Below the pieces are notes generated by a model that was not told where the DNA came from, made no database searches, and worked only from the letters and a program-made list of their open reading frames with translations. Shown piece after piece: positions 1 to 6,496 of a stretch of DNA of 12,477 bases; position 1 is the first letter of the stretch; every line of letters starts with the position of its first letter. The position numbers and the translations under genes are program-made. The stretch covers positions 1 to 12,477 of the forward strand of contig WFSP01000048.1 in assembly GCA_015485995.1 (NCBI GenBank), given 5' to 3'. The DNA comes from Caldisericales bacterium (GTDB taxonomy: Bacteria > Caldisericota > Caldisericia > Caldisericales > Caldisericaceae).

Positions 1-1005
1 AAAGTAGCAATAAATGGATTAGGTAGAGTTGGAAGACAGGTTTTTAAAAGAATGTTTGATACCTTTCCTGAATTGGAAATTGTGGCAGCAAACGACTTAT
101 TTCCAAATGACCAGTTAGCATTTCTTTTAAAGCACGACACTAACTACGGCGAATGGAAAAGAGATATTCAGGTTGGGGATGGTTATATTACAGTAGATGG
201 AAAGAAAGTTGTTATGCTTGCAGAGAGAGACCCGATGAAACTCCCCTGGAAAGCTCTCGGTGTAGATATAGTAATTGAATCAACGGGAGTTTTTAGAGAA
301 AGAGCAAAAGCAGAAATGCATTTAAAAGCGGGTGCAAAGAAGGTTATTATCACAGCTCCCGCAAAAGGAGAAGATATTACAATTGTTCTCGGAGTTAATG
401 ACAAACTACTTGACCCTGCAAAACATACCATCATTTCCAATGCATCTTGTACAACAAACAGCATTGCGCCAGTGATAAAAGTACTTCAAGACAAAATAGG
501 CATTGAAACCGGCTATCTCTCAACAGTTCATTCTTACACGATTGACCAGAAGCTTCTGGATTCCCCGCATAAAAAAGACTGGAGAAGAGCAAGAGCTGCA
601 GCCGCAAACATTGTGCCTACAACAACAGGTGCAGCACAGGCAGTTACTCTTGTAATTCCTGAACTAAAAGGAAAACTGGATGGTATGGCAATAAGAGTGC
701 CTACTCCAACAGTTTCCATCACTATTTTTGATGCAGTAATGAAGAAGAATACAAGCGTAGAAGAAATAAATGCAATTATGAAAGAAGCACACGAGACATA
801 TATGAAAGGAATTCTTGGTTACTCCGAAGAGCCACTTGTATCTATGGACTACAAAGGTACTACATACTCAGGAATTGTTGATGCTTTAACTACAAAAACA
901 ATAGGCAACCTTGCCCATGTTGTAAGTTGGTACGATAACGAATGGGGATATTCCTGCAGAGTAGTTGACCTTACAAAATTACTTGCAGATAAAGCCGGAT
1001 TTTAG
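1..1005 (+). CDS. gap: Glyceraldehyde-3-phosphate dehydrogenase (5' partial)
   Basis: Phosphorylating GAPDH of glycolysis: oxidises glyceraldehyde-3-phosphate to 1,3-bisphosphoglycerate with NAD(P)+ in the cytoplasm. The frame is open from base 1 and begins KVAINGLGRVGRQ, the Rossmann dinucleotide motif, so only the start codon and a few residues are missing; the ATG at 52 is internal. The catalytic motif SCTTN is present, with Cys encoded at 448-450, followed by the expected HSYT histidine motif and a C-terminal SWYDNEWGYS signature. The AND segment after the first Rossmann unit has an Asp where NAD-specific enzymes carry Asp32, which suggests NAD preference (inference). It ends 20 bp before the preferred pgk start, so the two are almost certainly co-transcribed and act on consecutive substrates. 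I see no frameshift and no missing catalytic residue. Confidence 0.97.
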   Translation, partial: KVAINGLGRVGRQVFKRMFDTFPELEIVAANDLFPNDQLAFLLKHDTNYGEWKRDIQVGDGYITVDGKKVVMLAERDPMKLPWKALGVDIVIESTGVFRERAKAEMHLKAGAKKVIITAPAKGEDITIVLGVNDKLLDPAKHTIISNASCTTNSIAPVIKVLQDKIGIETGYLSTVHSYTIDQKLLDSPHKKDWRRARAAAANIVPTTTGAAQAVTLVIPELKGKLDGMAIRVPTPTVSITIFDAVMKKNTSVEEINAIMKEAHETYMKGILGYSEEPLVSMDYKGTTYSGIVDALTTKTIGNLAHVVSWYDNEWGYSCRVVDLTKLLADKAGF

Positions 1006-1013
1006 AAAATGAT

Positions 1014-1018
1014 GGGAG
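1014..1018 (+). promoter_or_regulatory. Ribosome binding site that decides the pgk start
   Basis: GGGAG lies 7 nt before the ATG at 1026 but only 1 nt before the in-frame GTG at 1020. The spacing strongly favours the ATG, shortening the protein by two residues relative to the longest frame. Confidence 0.7.
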
Positions 1019-1025
1019 CGTGCAG

Positions 1026-2213
1026 ATGAGCAAAAAAACAATTAAAGACGTAGAGGTTGTACATAAAAAAGTCCTTGTAAGAGTTGATTTTAATGTACCG
1101 CTTACCCCGGATAGGAAAGTGCTTGATGACTTTAGGATAAAAGCAGCGCTTCCTACTATAAAATACCTTAAAGATAACAATGCAAAGGTAATTTTAATGA
1201 GCCATCTTGGAAGACCAAAAGGTAAGGTTGTGGAAAATCTAAGATTGGACCCAGTTGCAAAAGAATTATCGGATTTAATCGGTACACCTGTAAAAAAATT
1301 AGATGACTGTACAGGAGAAGACGTTAAAAAAGCAGTTGATTCTATGGAAGACGGAGATATTATCCTTTTAGAAAACCTGCGTTTCCATAAAGGTGAAAAA
1401 GAAAATGACCCTGACTTTGCAAAGGAACTTGCTTCTCTTGGCGACCTATATGTAGATGATGCTTTTGCGACAGCACATAGAATTGCAGCATCAACAGTGG
1501 GTATAGCCTCTTATCTTCCGGCAGTTGCTGGATTTTTAATGGAGAAAGAAATCAGAGTTCTTACAAAAGTGCTCACTGCACCGGAGCACCCATTTGTAGC
1601 TATTTTAGGCGGAGCAAAAGTTTCGGATAAAATTAGCGTAATAGAAAATTTAATGGATAAAGTAGATGAGTTTCTTATAGGAGGAGGAATGTGTTTTACC
1701 TTCTTGAAAGCAAAAGGCTACAAAATTGGGTATTCACTTTGTGAAGATGAAAAAATTTCATTTGCTAAAAAACTAATGAATGATGCGAAAAATAAAAATA
1801 CAAAAATAGTATTTCCATCAGATGTAATCTCTGTCCCTGAGGTAAAAGCAGAAGCGCCTTCCAAAGTAGTTGATATAGAAGAAATTCCAAATGACGGAAT
1901 AGGCGTAGATATAGGGCCAAAAACAATTGAGCTTTTTGAAAGAGAACTTGCTAAAGCAAAAACTATTATCTGGAACGGGCCCCTGGGAGTATTTGAAATA
2001 GAAGAATTTGCAAAAGGGACGTACAGCATCGCAGAATTCATTGGCAAATTAACAAATGTTACTGCAGTTGCAGGAGGCGGTGAAACAGCAGCGGCTCTAA
2101 GAAAATTTGGAGCAGATAAAAAAATTACGCATGTTTCAACCGGTGGAGGTGCTTTTCTTAAATTTCTTGAAGGCAAATCTTTGCCAGCGATAGATGCTAT
2201 AGAAGAAAAGTAA
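1026..2213 (+). CDS. pgk: Phosphoglycerate kinase
   Basis: Transfers the acyl phosphate of 1,3-bisphosphoglycerate to ADP, giving 3-phosphoglycerate and ATP; cytoplasmic. The 395-residue length is normal for the family. In order it has RVDFNVPL (about residues 19-26), SHLGRPKG (59-66) and ENLRFHKGE (116-124) for substrate binding, then GGAKVSDKI (195-203), WNGPLGVFE (316-324), GGGETAAA (350-357) and STGGGA (371-376) of the nucleotide-binding C-terminal lobe. The usual NDAFGTAHR stretch reads DDAFATAHR here (about 144-152), a mild departure. The ATG at 1026 is chosen over GTG 1020 because of the GGGAG spacing. It lies directly downstream of gap. A triosephosphate isomerase gene, which often follows pgk, is absent; secG comes next behind its own promoter. 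Confidence 0.97.
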   Translation: MSKKTIKDVEVVHKKVLVRVDFNVPLTPDRKVLDDFRIKAALPTIKYLKDNNAKVILMSHLGRPKGKVVENLRLDPVAKELSDLIGTPVKKLDDCTGEDVKKAVDSMEDGDIILLENLRFHKGEKENDPDFAKELASLGDLYVDDAFATAHRIAASTVGIASYLPAVAGFLMEKEIRVLTKVLTAPEHPFVAILGGAKVSDKISVIENLMDKVDEFLIGGGMCFTFLKAKGYKIGYSLCEDEKISFAKKLMNDAKNKNTKIVFPSDVISVPEVKAEAPSKVVDIEEIPNDGIGVDIGPKTIELFERELAKAKTIIWNGPLGVFEIEEFAKGTYSIAEFIGKLTNVTAVAGGGETAAALRKFGADKKITHVSTGGGAFLKFLEGKSLPAIDAIEEK

Positions 2214-2232
2214 AAAATTTGATTAAAAAGAC

Positions 2233-2260
2233 TTGAAATAAAAACCTAAATTCGTATAAT
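2233..2260 (+). promoter_or_regulatory. Sigma-70-type promoter for secG and the tRNA cluster
   Basis: TTGAAA at 2233-2238 and a perfect TATAAT at 2255-2260 are separated by 16 bp. Transcription would begin near 2267, giving a leader of about 20 nt with GAGG at 2273-2276 before the secG ATG at 2286. No terminator-like hairpin separates secG from the following tRNA genes, so this promoter probably also drives them. Confidence 0.75.
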
Positions 2261-2285
2261 ATGAGCGTAAGCGAGGTAAAATGAG

Positions 2286-2519
2286 ATGACAACAGGATCA
2301 ATAATAGTAATTAGTTTGGATGTAATTTTTGCAGTAGGTGCAACACTTTCGATTTTATTTATGAGCCCAAAAGGTGCAGGGCTAGGTGCAATTTCCGGTG
2401 GTGCAACAGTGTTTCATTCAAAAAGCGCCAAAGATGCACTGCTTGACAAATTAGCAACGATTTTTTCCATTGCATTCGTTCTTACATCAATTTATTTAGC
2501 GGTATTTAAAGTATTTTAA
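2286..2519 (+). CDS. secG: Protein translocase subunit SecG
   Basis: Small accessory subunit of the SecYEG protein-conducting channel in the cytoplasmic membrane. At 77 residues it has the typical SecG plan: a first membrane segment (about residues 4-26), a short polar loop with the family-typical glycine-rich motif KGAGLGAISGGA (about 29-40), and a second membrane segment near the C terminus (about 54-74). The ATG at 2286 is preceded by GAGG at 2273-2276. An out-of-frame ATG at 2281 would terminate after two codons. The stop codon lies 11 bp before a tRNA-Leu gene; secG followed by a leucine tRNA is also the order I remember in Escherichia coli (secG-leuU). Confidence 0.93.
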   Translation: MTTGSIIVISLDVIFAVGATLSILFMSPKGAGLGAISGGATVFHSKSAKDALLDKLATIFSIAFVLTSIYLAVFKVF

Positions 2520-2530
2520 ATTAAAAAAGT

Positions 2531-2615
2531 GCCGGGATGGCGGAATTGGCAGACGCGTACGTTTAAGGGGCGTATGTGGAGACACGTGTGGGTTCAAGTC
2601 CCACTCCCGGCACCA
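2531..2615 (+). tRNA. tRNA-Leu, anticodon AAG
   Basis: Class II tRNA with a perfect 7-bp acceptor stem (GCCGGGA with TCCCGGC), discriminator A and encoded CCA. The long variable arm folds as TGTG-GAGA-CACG and the T arm as GTGGG-TTCAAGT-CCCAC. The only register giving a full anticodon stem is TACGT/GCGTA (with one T-G closing pair) around the loop TTAAGGG, which puts AAG at 2565-2567. Shifting by one to read TAA breaks the stem, and the purine 3' of the anticodon is G, as is usual for CUN-reading leucine tRNAs. An A at position 34 would be expected to be deaminated to inosine. It is likely co-transcribed with secG. Confidence 0.93.
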
Positions 2616-2622
2616 TTTTTTA

Positions 2623-2697
2623 GGGCGGATAGTTCAGCGGTAGAACGCTTGCCTTACACGCAAGAAGTCAGAGGTTCGAACCCTCTTTCGCCCACCA
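2623..2697 (+). tRNA. tRNA-Val, anticodon TAC
   Basis: Cloverleaf with acceptor GGGCGGA pairing TTCGCCC (one G-T pair), anticodon stem CTTGC/GCAAG around the loop CTTACAC (anticodon TAC at 2655-2657), T arm AGAGG-TTCGAAC-CCTCT and encoded CCA. It begins 7 nt after the tRNA-Leu CCA, within the same presumed transcript. Confidence 0.96.
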
Positions 2698-2709
2698 CTA
2701 CTAAGTAAG

Positions 2710-2785
2710 GCCGAGGTAGCTCAGCTGGTAGAGCAGGGGACTGAAAATCCCCGTGTCGGCGGTTCAACTCCGTCCCTCGGCACCA
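2710..2785 (+). tRNA. tRNA-Phe, anticodon GAA
   Basis: Cloverleaf with acceptor GCCGAGG/CCTCGGC, anticodon stem GGGGA/TCCCC around CTGAAAA (anticodon GAA at 2743-2745), T arm GGCGG-TTCAACT-CCGTC and encoded CCA. Last of the three tRNAs behind secG. No convincing intrinsic terminator follows. Confidence 0.96.
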
Positions 2786-2894
2786 CCTTTCTAAAAGCAG
2801 TGACGAGATGTTGAAATAATAAAAGGTATATTACGCACTTAACCTTACTCGGAAATACAAAAGATAGACAATTCCATCAGAAATAATCTATAAA

Positions 2895-2926
2895 AATTTA
2901 ATTAAATTCCTGGATATTTAATTAAA
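2895..2926. repeat. Two TTTAATTAAA palindromes spaced 20 bp
   Basis: TTTAATTAAA occurs at 2897-2906, inside the longer perfect palindrome AATTTAATTAAATT at 2895-2908, and again at 2917-2926. The exact 20-bp spacing is about two helical turns. In DNA this AT-rich the pair may be chance; a protein-binding role is conjecture. Confidence 0.5.
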
Positions 2927-3106
2927 GCAAAACTTTTGTATGTACACCTAACAAGTCATCGCATAATACAAATTTCACTCTTTATAACTTTATAGGATTA
3001 TAAATATTGTTCTTGAATTTCTTGGGGATGATTCCCGTCTTTTAGTTAACTTTACCGTATATCACATGCGAATTTTAATGGTTTTGGAAGTATAGAAATC
3101 ACACGT

Positions 3107-3121
3107 AAAAACAAGGTTTTT
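3107..3121 (-). terminator. Weak candidate terminator after tRNA-Met
   Basis: AAAAAC and GTTTTT form a short self-complementary hairpin with a 3-nt loop, about 33 nt beyond the tRNA-Met 3' end on the minus strand. It could act in either direction because of its symmetry. The stem is almost all A-T, so strength and function are doubtful. Confidence 0.25.
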
Positions 3122-3153
3122 AAGTTACCACAAAAAGGAAAACGTATCGGGTG

Positions 3154-3229
3154 TGGTGGCGGCGGGGGGATTCGAACCCTCGACACTCCGGGTATGAGCC
3201 GGATGCTCTAACCTCTGGGCTACGCCGCC
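3154..3229 (-). tRNA. tRNA-Met (elongator-like), anticodon CAT
   Basis: On the minus strand: acceptor GGCGGCG/CGCCGCC, discriminator A, encoded CCA, and anticodon stem TCCGG/CCGGA around CTCATAC (anticodon CAT, plus-strand 3194-3196). The first base pair is G-C and the anticodon stem lacks three consecutive G-C pairs at its base, so it is not the initiator. Elongator Met is most likely; an Ile tRNA with lysidine-modified CAT cannot be excluded by eye. The T stem GAGGG/CCCCC contains one A-C mismatch. The tRNA begins 2 nt after the stop codon of the S1-domain gene, so it must be processed from that mRNA unless a promoter lies within the gene. Confidence 0.94.
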
Positions 3230-3231
3230 AT

Positions 3232-3579
3232 CTATGGCTTCATTTTTCTCTTTAGCCTTCTTTTGTAATCAGTAAGTGAAGACTGAGAATCTTTTAAAAA
3301 CTTTTTCATCTTGAGCTCAAATCCGTCTTTTCTTTCCTTTTTGAGCTCTTTTTCATCTACCCTTCTTACAAACGAAAGGTTTAACTTACCTTTTTTCTCT
3401 TTTCCAATAATCCTTACCGCTACTTTTTCGCCTACATCAACGAAAGTATGGACATCTTCTACAAATTCACTATCAAACTGTGATATATGTATCAGCCCAA
3501 TACCACCTTCATCTAATTTTACAAAAGCGCCGTAAGGCATAATTCTTACTACAATTCCAATTTGTTCTTCTTTGCTCAT
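3232..3579 (-). CDS. S1 RNA-binding domain protein (YabR/GSP13 type)
   Basis: A 115-residue cytoplasmic protein. Residues about 4-72 form one S1 OB-fold domain with the typical pattern GIVVRIMPYGAFVKL, then GLIHISQ and KLNLSF. The rest (about 73-115) is a highly basic tail rich in Lys and Arg, which could add nonspecific RNA contacts. Proteins of this size with one S1 domain and a charged tail are the YabR/YugI group, associated with RNA or ribosomes; the precise role is unknown. The ATG at 3579 is preceded by AGGGG with short (3 nt) spacing. It follows divIC by 18 bp and is followed immediately by tRNA-Met. The divIC-then-S1 order matches divIC-yabR of Bacillus subtilis as I remember it, supporting the family call. 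Confidence 0.88.
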   Translation of the reverse strand: MSKEEQIGIVVRIMPYGAFVKLDEGGIGLIHISQFDSEFVEDVHTFVDVGEKVAVRIIGKEKKGKLNLSFVRRVDEKELKKERKDGFELKMKKFLKDSQSSLTDYKRRLKRKMKP

Positions 3580-3597
3580 ACACCCCTATAATATTAT

Positions 3598-3966
3598 TTA
3601 TTTTTGAAAAAGATGCAAGAGTTTATAGAGCATTTTTTGAAAAAAGTTTCTACTTTCTTTTGCATTATTTATGTTTTCGCTGTTTTTAGGTTTGTTAAAA
3701 TTGAAATAAATAACCGTTTCGCCTTTCTTTGCAAGCATTAAGTCTTCTCTTGCATGTTTTTCTATGAATGCATCAGTGGAAGCATTCTTTATCTGATAAG
3801 TAAGCCAGTTATTTTCGTCTTTTAACTGCTGAATTTGGTTTTCAAGGGCTTTTACTCTCTTGCTGTCCTCAATATAAGAATCGATATTAACAAATGCAAA
3901 TACGCTTGCCTTTGCAAGAAGAGCGACAATAAGAATAAGAAAAATTAAGTGTTTCTCATTTTTCAT
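3598..3966 (-). CDS. divIC: Cell-division protein, DivIC/FtsB family
   Basis: A 122-residue bitopic membrane protein. Residues 7-26 form one membrane helix after a short basic cytoplasmic end; residues about 32-62 are a heptad-like coiled coil (LENQIQQLKDENNWL); then comes the family hallmark FIEKHAREDLMLAKKGETVIYF-type segment (about 68-88), whose Ala-Arg-Glu and Gly-Glu positions are typical of the septum-initiator family. In known systems the coiled coil pairs with FtsL and helps activate septal peptidoglycan synthesis. The C-terminal tail beyond residue 90 is basic and variable. A strong promoter lies directly upstream and no Shine-Dalgarno precedes ATG 3966, so the message may be leaderless. 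FtsB and DivIC cannot be told apart by sequence alone; the S1 neighbour favours the divIC name. Confidence 0.88.
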   Translation of the reverse strand: MKNEKHLIFLILIVALLAKASVFAFVNIDSYIEDSKRVKALENQIQQLKDENNWLTYQIKNASTDAFIEKHAREDLMLAKKGETVIYFNFNKPKNSENINNAKESRNFFQKMLYKLLHLFQK

Positions 3967-3972
3967 ATTTAA

Positions 3973-4000
3973 ATAATATGTAAATTCAAAGTCCTGTCAA
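3973..4000 (-). promoter_or_regulatory. Consensus promoter for divIC-S1-tRNA-Met
   Basis: On the minus strand, a perfect TTGACA (plus-strand 3995-4000) is followed after 16 bp by TATTAT (3973-3978). The expected start of transcription, about 7 nt further on, falls at or next to the A of the divIC ATG (3966). It lies in the 42-bp gap after the permease gene and separates the division unit from the transporter operon. Confidence 0.75.
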
Positions 4001-4008
4001 TTCGCCCA

Positions 4009-5286
4009 CTAATGAATAAAGGGCCGCATAATAAGGTATAAAGAAATATATCCTGCAGTAACTGCAGCAAGGGTAAACGGCACACCAATTTTGGCAAAGT
4101 CTCCAAAGCTTACGTAATGGCCCTTTTTCCTTAACAAACCTGTTGCAGCAATGTTTGTTGAAGCGCCAATGGGTGTTAGGTTTCCACCAAGAGTTGCACC
4201 AATCAGCAAACCAAACAGAAAAAGTTCCTGGGGCGCATGCAAAAAAACAGCCATACTGCCTACAATAGGAAGCATTGTAGCAACATATGGAACATTATCA
4301 ATGAAAGCAGAAAAGAATACAGAGCCCCATACAATAATTGTGTAACCAATAAATATGCTGCCCTGGGACAGATTGGAGATAAAGCTTGCAATATCACCTA
4401 CAATCCCCACGTTAACAAGCCCTTTTATTATAATAAACAGCCCTATAAGCAAAAGGATGGTTTCCCAATCCATTTCTTTAAAAACTTCTTTTACCATAAA
4501 AACCTTTTTCTTTAAAATTTCATATGCAACACCAATTGCAAGAAAAGCAACACAGATTAAACCATTGATATTTTTGTAGGGTAGGAAGGAAGCGACAATA
4601 AGTGCAGCAACCATCAATAAGGCAAGAACTCCCGGGAACCAATCTTTAACGACTGTGCGTTCTTTCAAGCGGATAGGCTGTTTTTTCCTTCTAAAGATGT
4701 ACAACAAAATTAAGGCTGCGGCAAGTGCGCCTATCTCCGTAGGGACAGCAATACTGAGGTGATGGTTGTACCAAAAAAAATCAAGGAAATTCATATGTGC
4801 ATATCCAGCAAGCAACATTGATGTAGGGTCGCCAACAAGCGTTGCAGCACCTTGCAAATTAGATGATACTGCAATAGAGATGATCGCAGGTATGGGGGAT
4901 ATTCCAATCCGCTCACATATAGAAAACGCAACAGGAGCAACTAAAAGAAGAGTGGAAACATTTTCTGCAAATGCTGAAATTATTCCCGCAAAAACTGCCA
5001 GGGCAAAAATTGCCATTTGGACATTCGGCATTTTATCAATAATTTTATCTCCGAGGAATGCAGGTATCCGTGAGTCAATGAGTATCGTGACAACACCCAT
5101 TGTTCCAAAAAGAATCCCAAGGACATTCCAATTTACAGACGGGACAAAACTATGAAAAGGAACAACATTTACAATAATAAAAATTCCAGCAGCGACTAAA
5201 GCAATAAAGTGACGAATTTTTGGCTTAACAACTAAAAGTATATACGTTAACACAAAAACAACTGATACAAATAGTTTACTATTCAT
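4009..5286 (-). CDS. ArsB/NhaD-superfamily membrane permease
   Basis: A 425-residue integral membrane protein with about 10-12 hydrophobic segments. It shows the two inverted halves of the ion-transporter superfamily: the first re-entrant motif around residues 109-112 (NVST) with SSNLQGAATLVGDPTS at about 141-156, and the second around 330-333 (DNVP) with GGNLTPIGASTN at about 367-378. Relatives include ArsB arsenite carriers, NhaD sodium/proton antiporters and SLC13-type carriers. The sequence alone does not fix the substrate. There is no ArsR, ArsA or ArsC gene nearby, and two cation/proton antiporters precede it, so sodium/proton or anion exchange is a better guess than arsenite export (inference). 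It overlaps the preceding antiporter by 8 bp, implying translational coupling, with no strong Shine-Dalgarno of its own. Confidence 0.85.
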   Translation of the reverse strand: MNSKLFVSVVFVLTYILLVVKPKIRHFIALVAAGIFIIVNVVPFHSFVPSVNWNVLGILFGTMGVVTILIDSRIPAFLGDKIIDKMPNVQMAIFALAVFAGIISAFAENVSTLLLVAPVAFSICERIGISPIPAIISIAVSSNLQGAATLVGDPTSMLLAGYAHMNFLDFFWYNHHLSIAVPTEIGALAAALILLYIFRRKKQPIRLKERTVVKDWFPGVLALLMVAALIVASFLPYKNINGLICVAFLAIGVAYEILKKKVFMVKEVFKEMDWETILLLIGLFIIIKGLVNVGIVGDIASFISNLSQGSIFIGYTIIVWGSVFFSAFIDNVPYVATMLPIVGSMAVFLHAPQELFLFGLLIGATLGGNLTPIGASTNIAATGLLRKKGHYVSFGDFAKIGVPFTLAAVTAGYISLYLIMRPFIH

Positions 5287-6490
5287 TAATAGAGGCTCTT
5301 TCGAGGTTTTCCTGAGGCGGGAATAACGTCTTTAAAAGGATAGGAACTACAATAGCAGAAAGCACAACGTATGTAATCGTCACTGAGACAAGCTGTGAAC
5401 CTATAAGCTGTGAGAAAATATTCTGTCCGTACGCAAAAGTTACAATAACGAGAGCTACTTCCATTTCCGGCATCATACCAACACCTACTCTTACTGCGTC
5501 TTTAGGCTTTAGACCGCTAAGGAACGAACCCAATCCGCAGCCAAGAAATTTGCCAGTAAGCGCAAGAGGTATCAACCAGAAGAATTTAACGTCAATTTGT
5601 GTAAACATCCTAAAATCAAAAAGAGTGCCTACCTTAACAAAGAACATCGGAACAAAAACGGCCCTTGCGATATAATTTAATGGCCTGTCAATTACCTTTT
5701 TCTCAGGTGTCATCCCAATTAAAAGGCCTGCAAAATATGCTCCTGTAATAGGCGCAAGCCCAACTTCTCTTGCAAGGACAGCTATAAGCAAACCAAAGCC
5801 GATTGCAAGCGAAATAATTGCATAAGGAGAATGCATTTTCTCGTGCGCAAATTTCATATATTTTTGAACCGGCCCTAATGCAAGCACAATTACAACAAAA
5901 GTAAATATTAAAAATCCCACTATAAGACCTGAAATAGTTTGAGTACCTAAAACAAATGTTAGCACAAGGATACCGATAATGTCATCAATTACAGCGGCTG
6001 TAATAATAGTTGTCCCTGCATTTGACCTTAATTGCTTTAAATCCATTAATGCCCTCACCGTAACACCAACGCTTGTTGCAGTAAAAATAGCGCCAACGAC
6101 AAGTGCCTGCTTACCTTGAAAGTGCATAACTTTAATTGCAAATAAAGCGCCAAATATAAAAGGCAGAGTAACACCTAAGCTTGCAGTTGAAAGCCCCCTT
6201 TTACCACTCCTTTTTAAATCGCTTATATTTGTTTCCATTCCTGCAATAAAAAGAAGTAAGATGATGCCAAGATTTGCAAAAAGTTCAAATGCCTCTCCTG
6301 TAAGGTGAACTTTATATGTAAAAGTATGCCCAAGGTAAGTTAAGTTTATTGCAGGGATATAAGTCATTATTAGGGCAAACAAAATACCGGTAAACAACTC
6401 TCCGAGGACTGCCATCTGTTTGAGGCGTACCAATAATTCCCCAAAGAGTTTTGAAACAATCAGTGCAAGTGCGATATCAAGAATATCCAT
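5279..6490 (-). CDS. Cation/proton antiporter, CPA2 (Kef/NapA-like)
   Basis: A 403-residue integral membrane protein with roughly 12 hydrophobic segments and no soluble RCK/TrkA domain. FTATSVGVTVRAL (about 136-148) matches the unwound fourth core helix of CPA2 antiporters, and AAVIDDIIG (about 165-173) carries the paired Asp169-Asp170 motif of ion- and proton-binding CPA proteins. A lysine in TGKFLG (Lys314) may correspond to the conserved helix-10 lysine of electrogenic NhaA/NapA enzymes (my alignment, unverified). A two-Asp core plus that lysine favours electrogenic sodium/proton exchange, but potassium cannot be excluded. It starts 6 bp after the CBS gene and overlaps the permease gene at its end. 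It is not a close copy of the antiporter at 6931-8124, so this is not a recent duplication. Confidence 0.9.
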   Translation of the reverse strand: MDILDIALALIVSKLFGELLVRLKQMAVLGELFTGILFALIMTYIPAINLTYLGHTFTYKVHLTGEAFELFANLGIILLLFIAGMETNISDLKRSGKRGLSTASLGVTLPFIFGALFAIKVMHFQGKQALVVGAIFTATSVGVTVRALMDLKQLRSNAGTTIITAAVIDDIIGILVLTFVLGTQTISGLIVGFLIFTFVVIVLALGPVQKYMKFAHEKMHSPYAIISLAIGFGLLIAVLAREVGLAPITGAYFAGLLIGMTPEKKVIDRPLNYIARAVFVPMFFVKVGTLFDFRMFTQIDVKFFWLIPLALTGKFLGCGLGSFLSGLKPKDAVRVGVGMMPEMEVALVIVTFAYGQNIFSQLIGSQLVSVTITYVVLSAIVVPILLKTLFPPQENLERASINE

Positions 6491-6496
6491 AATTCT

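Larger units (their letters stand above)
2786..3153. other. Gene-free AT-rich gap between converging units
   Basis: About 370 bp between tRNA-Phe (plus strand) and tRNA-Met (minus strand). I find no plausible coding frame with a ribosome binding site, no tRNA and no recognisable riboswitch. What it holds: a pair of TTTAATTAAA palindromes, a TTTATAA/TTATAAA inverted repeat (2981-2987 with 2998-3004), a small GGGGA/TTCCC hairpin near 3024-3036 and an A-tract/T-tract hairpin at 3107-3121. Both flanking units must end here, so termination or transcript-end processing is its most likely role. Confidence 0.6.

Noticed and set aside
1020..1025. GTG at 1020 as the pgk start, adding Met-Gln
   Set aside because: GGGAG would be only 1 nt away; ATG 1026 has a proper 7-nt spacing and gives the usual N terminus.
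2558..2574. Reading the tRNA-Leu anticodon as TAA by shifting the loop one base
   Set aside because: The shifted stem has mismatches, and the base 3' of the anticodon would be G rather than the A usual for UAA leucine tRNAs; the AAG register pairs fully.
2811..2832. TTGAAA and TATATT behind tRNA-Phe as a promoter
   Set aside because: The spacer is only 10 bp and no gene or structured RNA follows on the plus strand.
2895..2926. Palindrome pair as an attachment site or integration scar at a tRNA cluster
   Set aside because: There is no integrase, no duplicated tRNA end and no foreign gene; the motif is simply AT-rich.
3024..3036. GGGGA/TTCCC hairpin as a terminator
   Set aside because: The stem is 4-5 bp including a G-T pair, and only a weak T-run follows on the plus strand.
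4151..5155. Several plus-strand open frames across the permease gene
   Set aside because: They are antisense shadows of a strongly supported membrane protein, without initiation signals.
4009..5286. Naming the permease arsB (arsenite efflux)
   Set aside because: The family motifs do not fix the substrate, and no arsR, arsA or arsC is nearby; context favours ion homeostasis.
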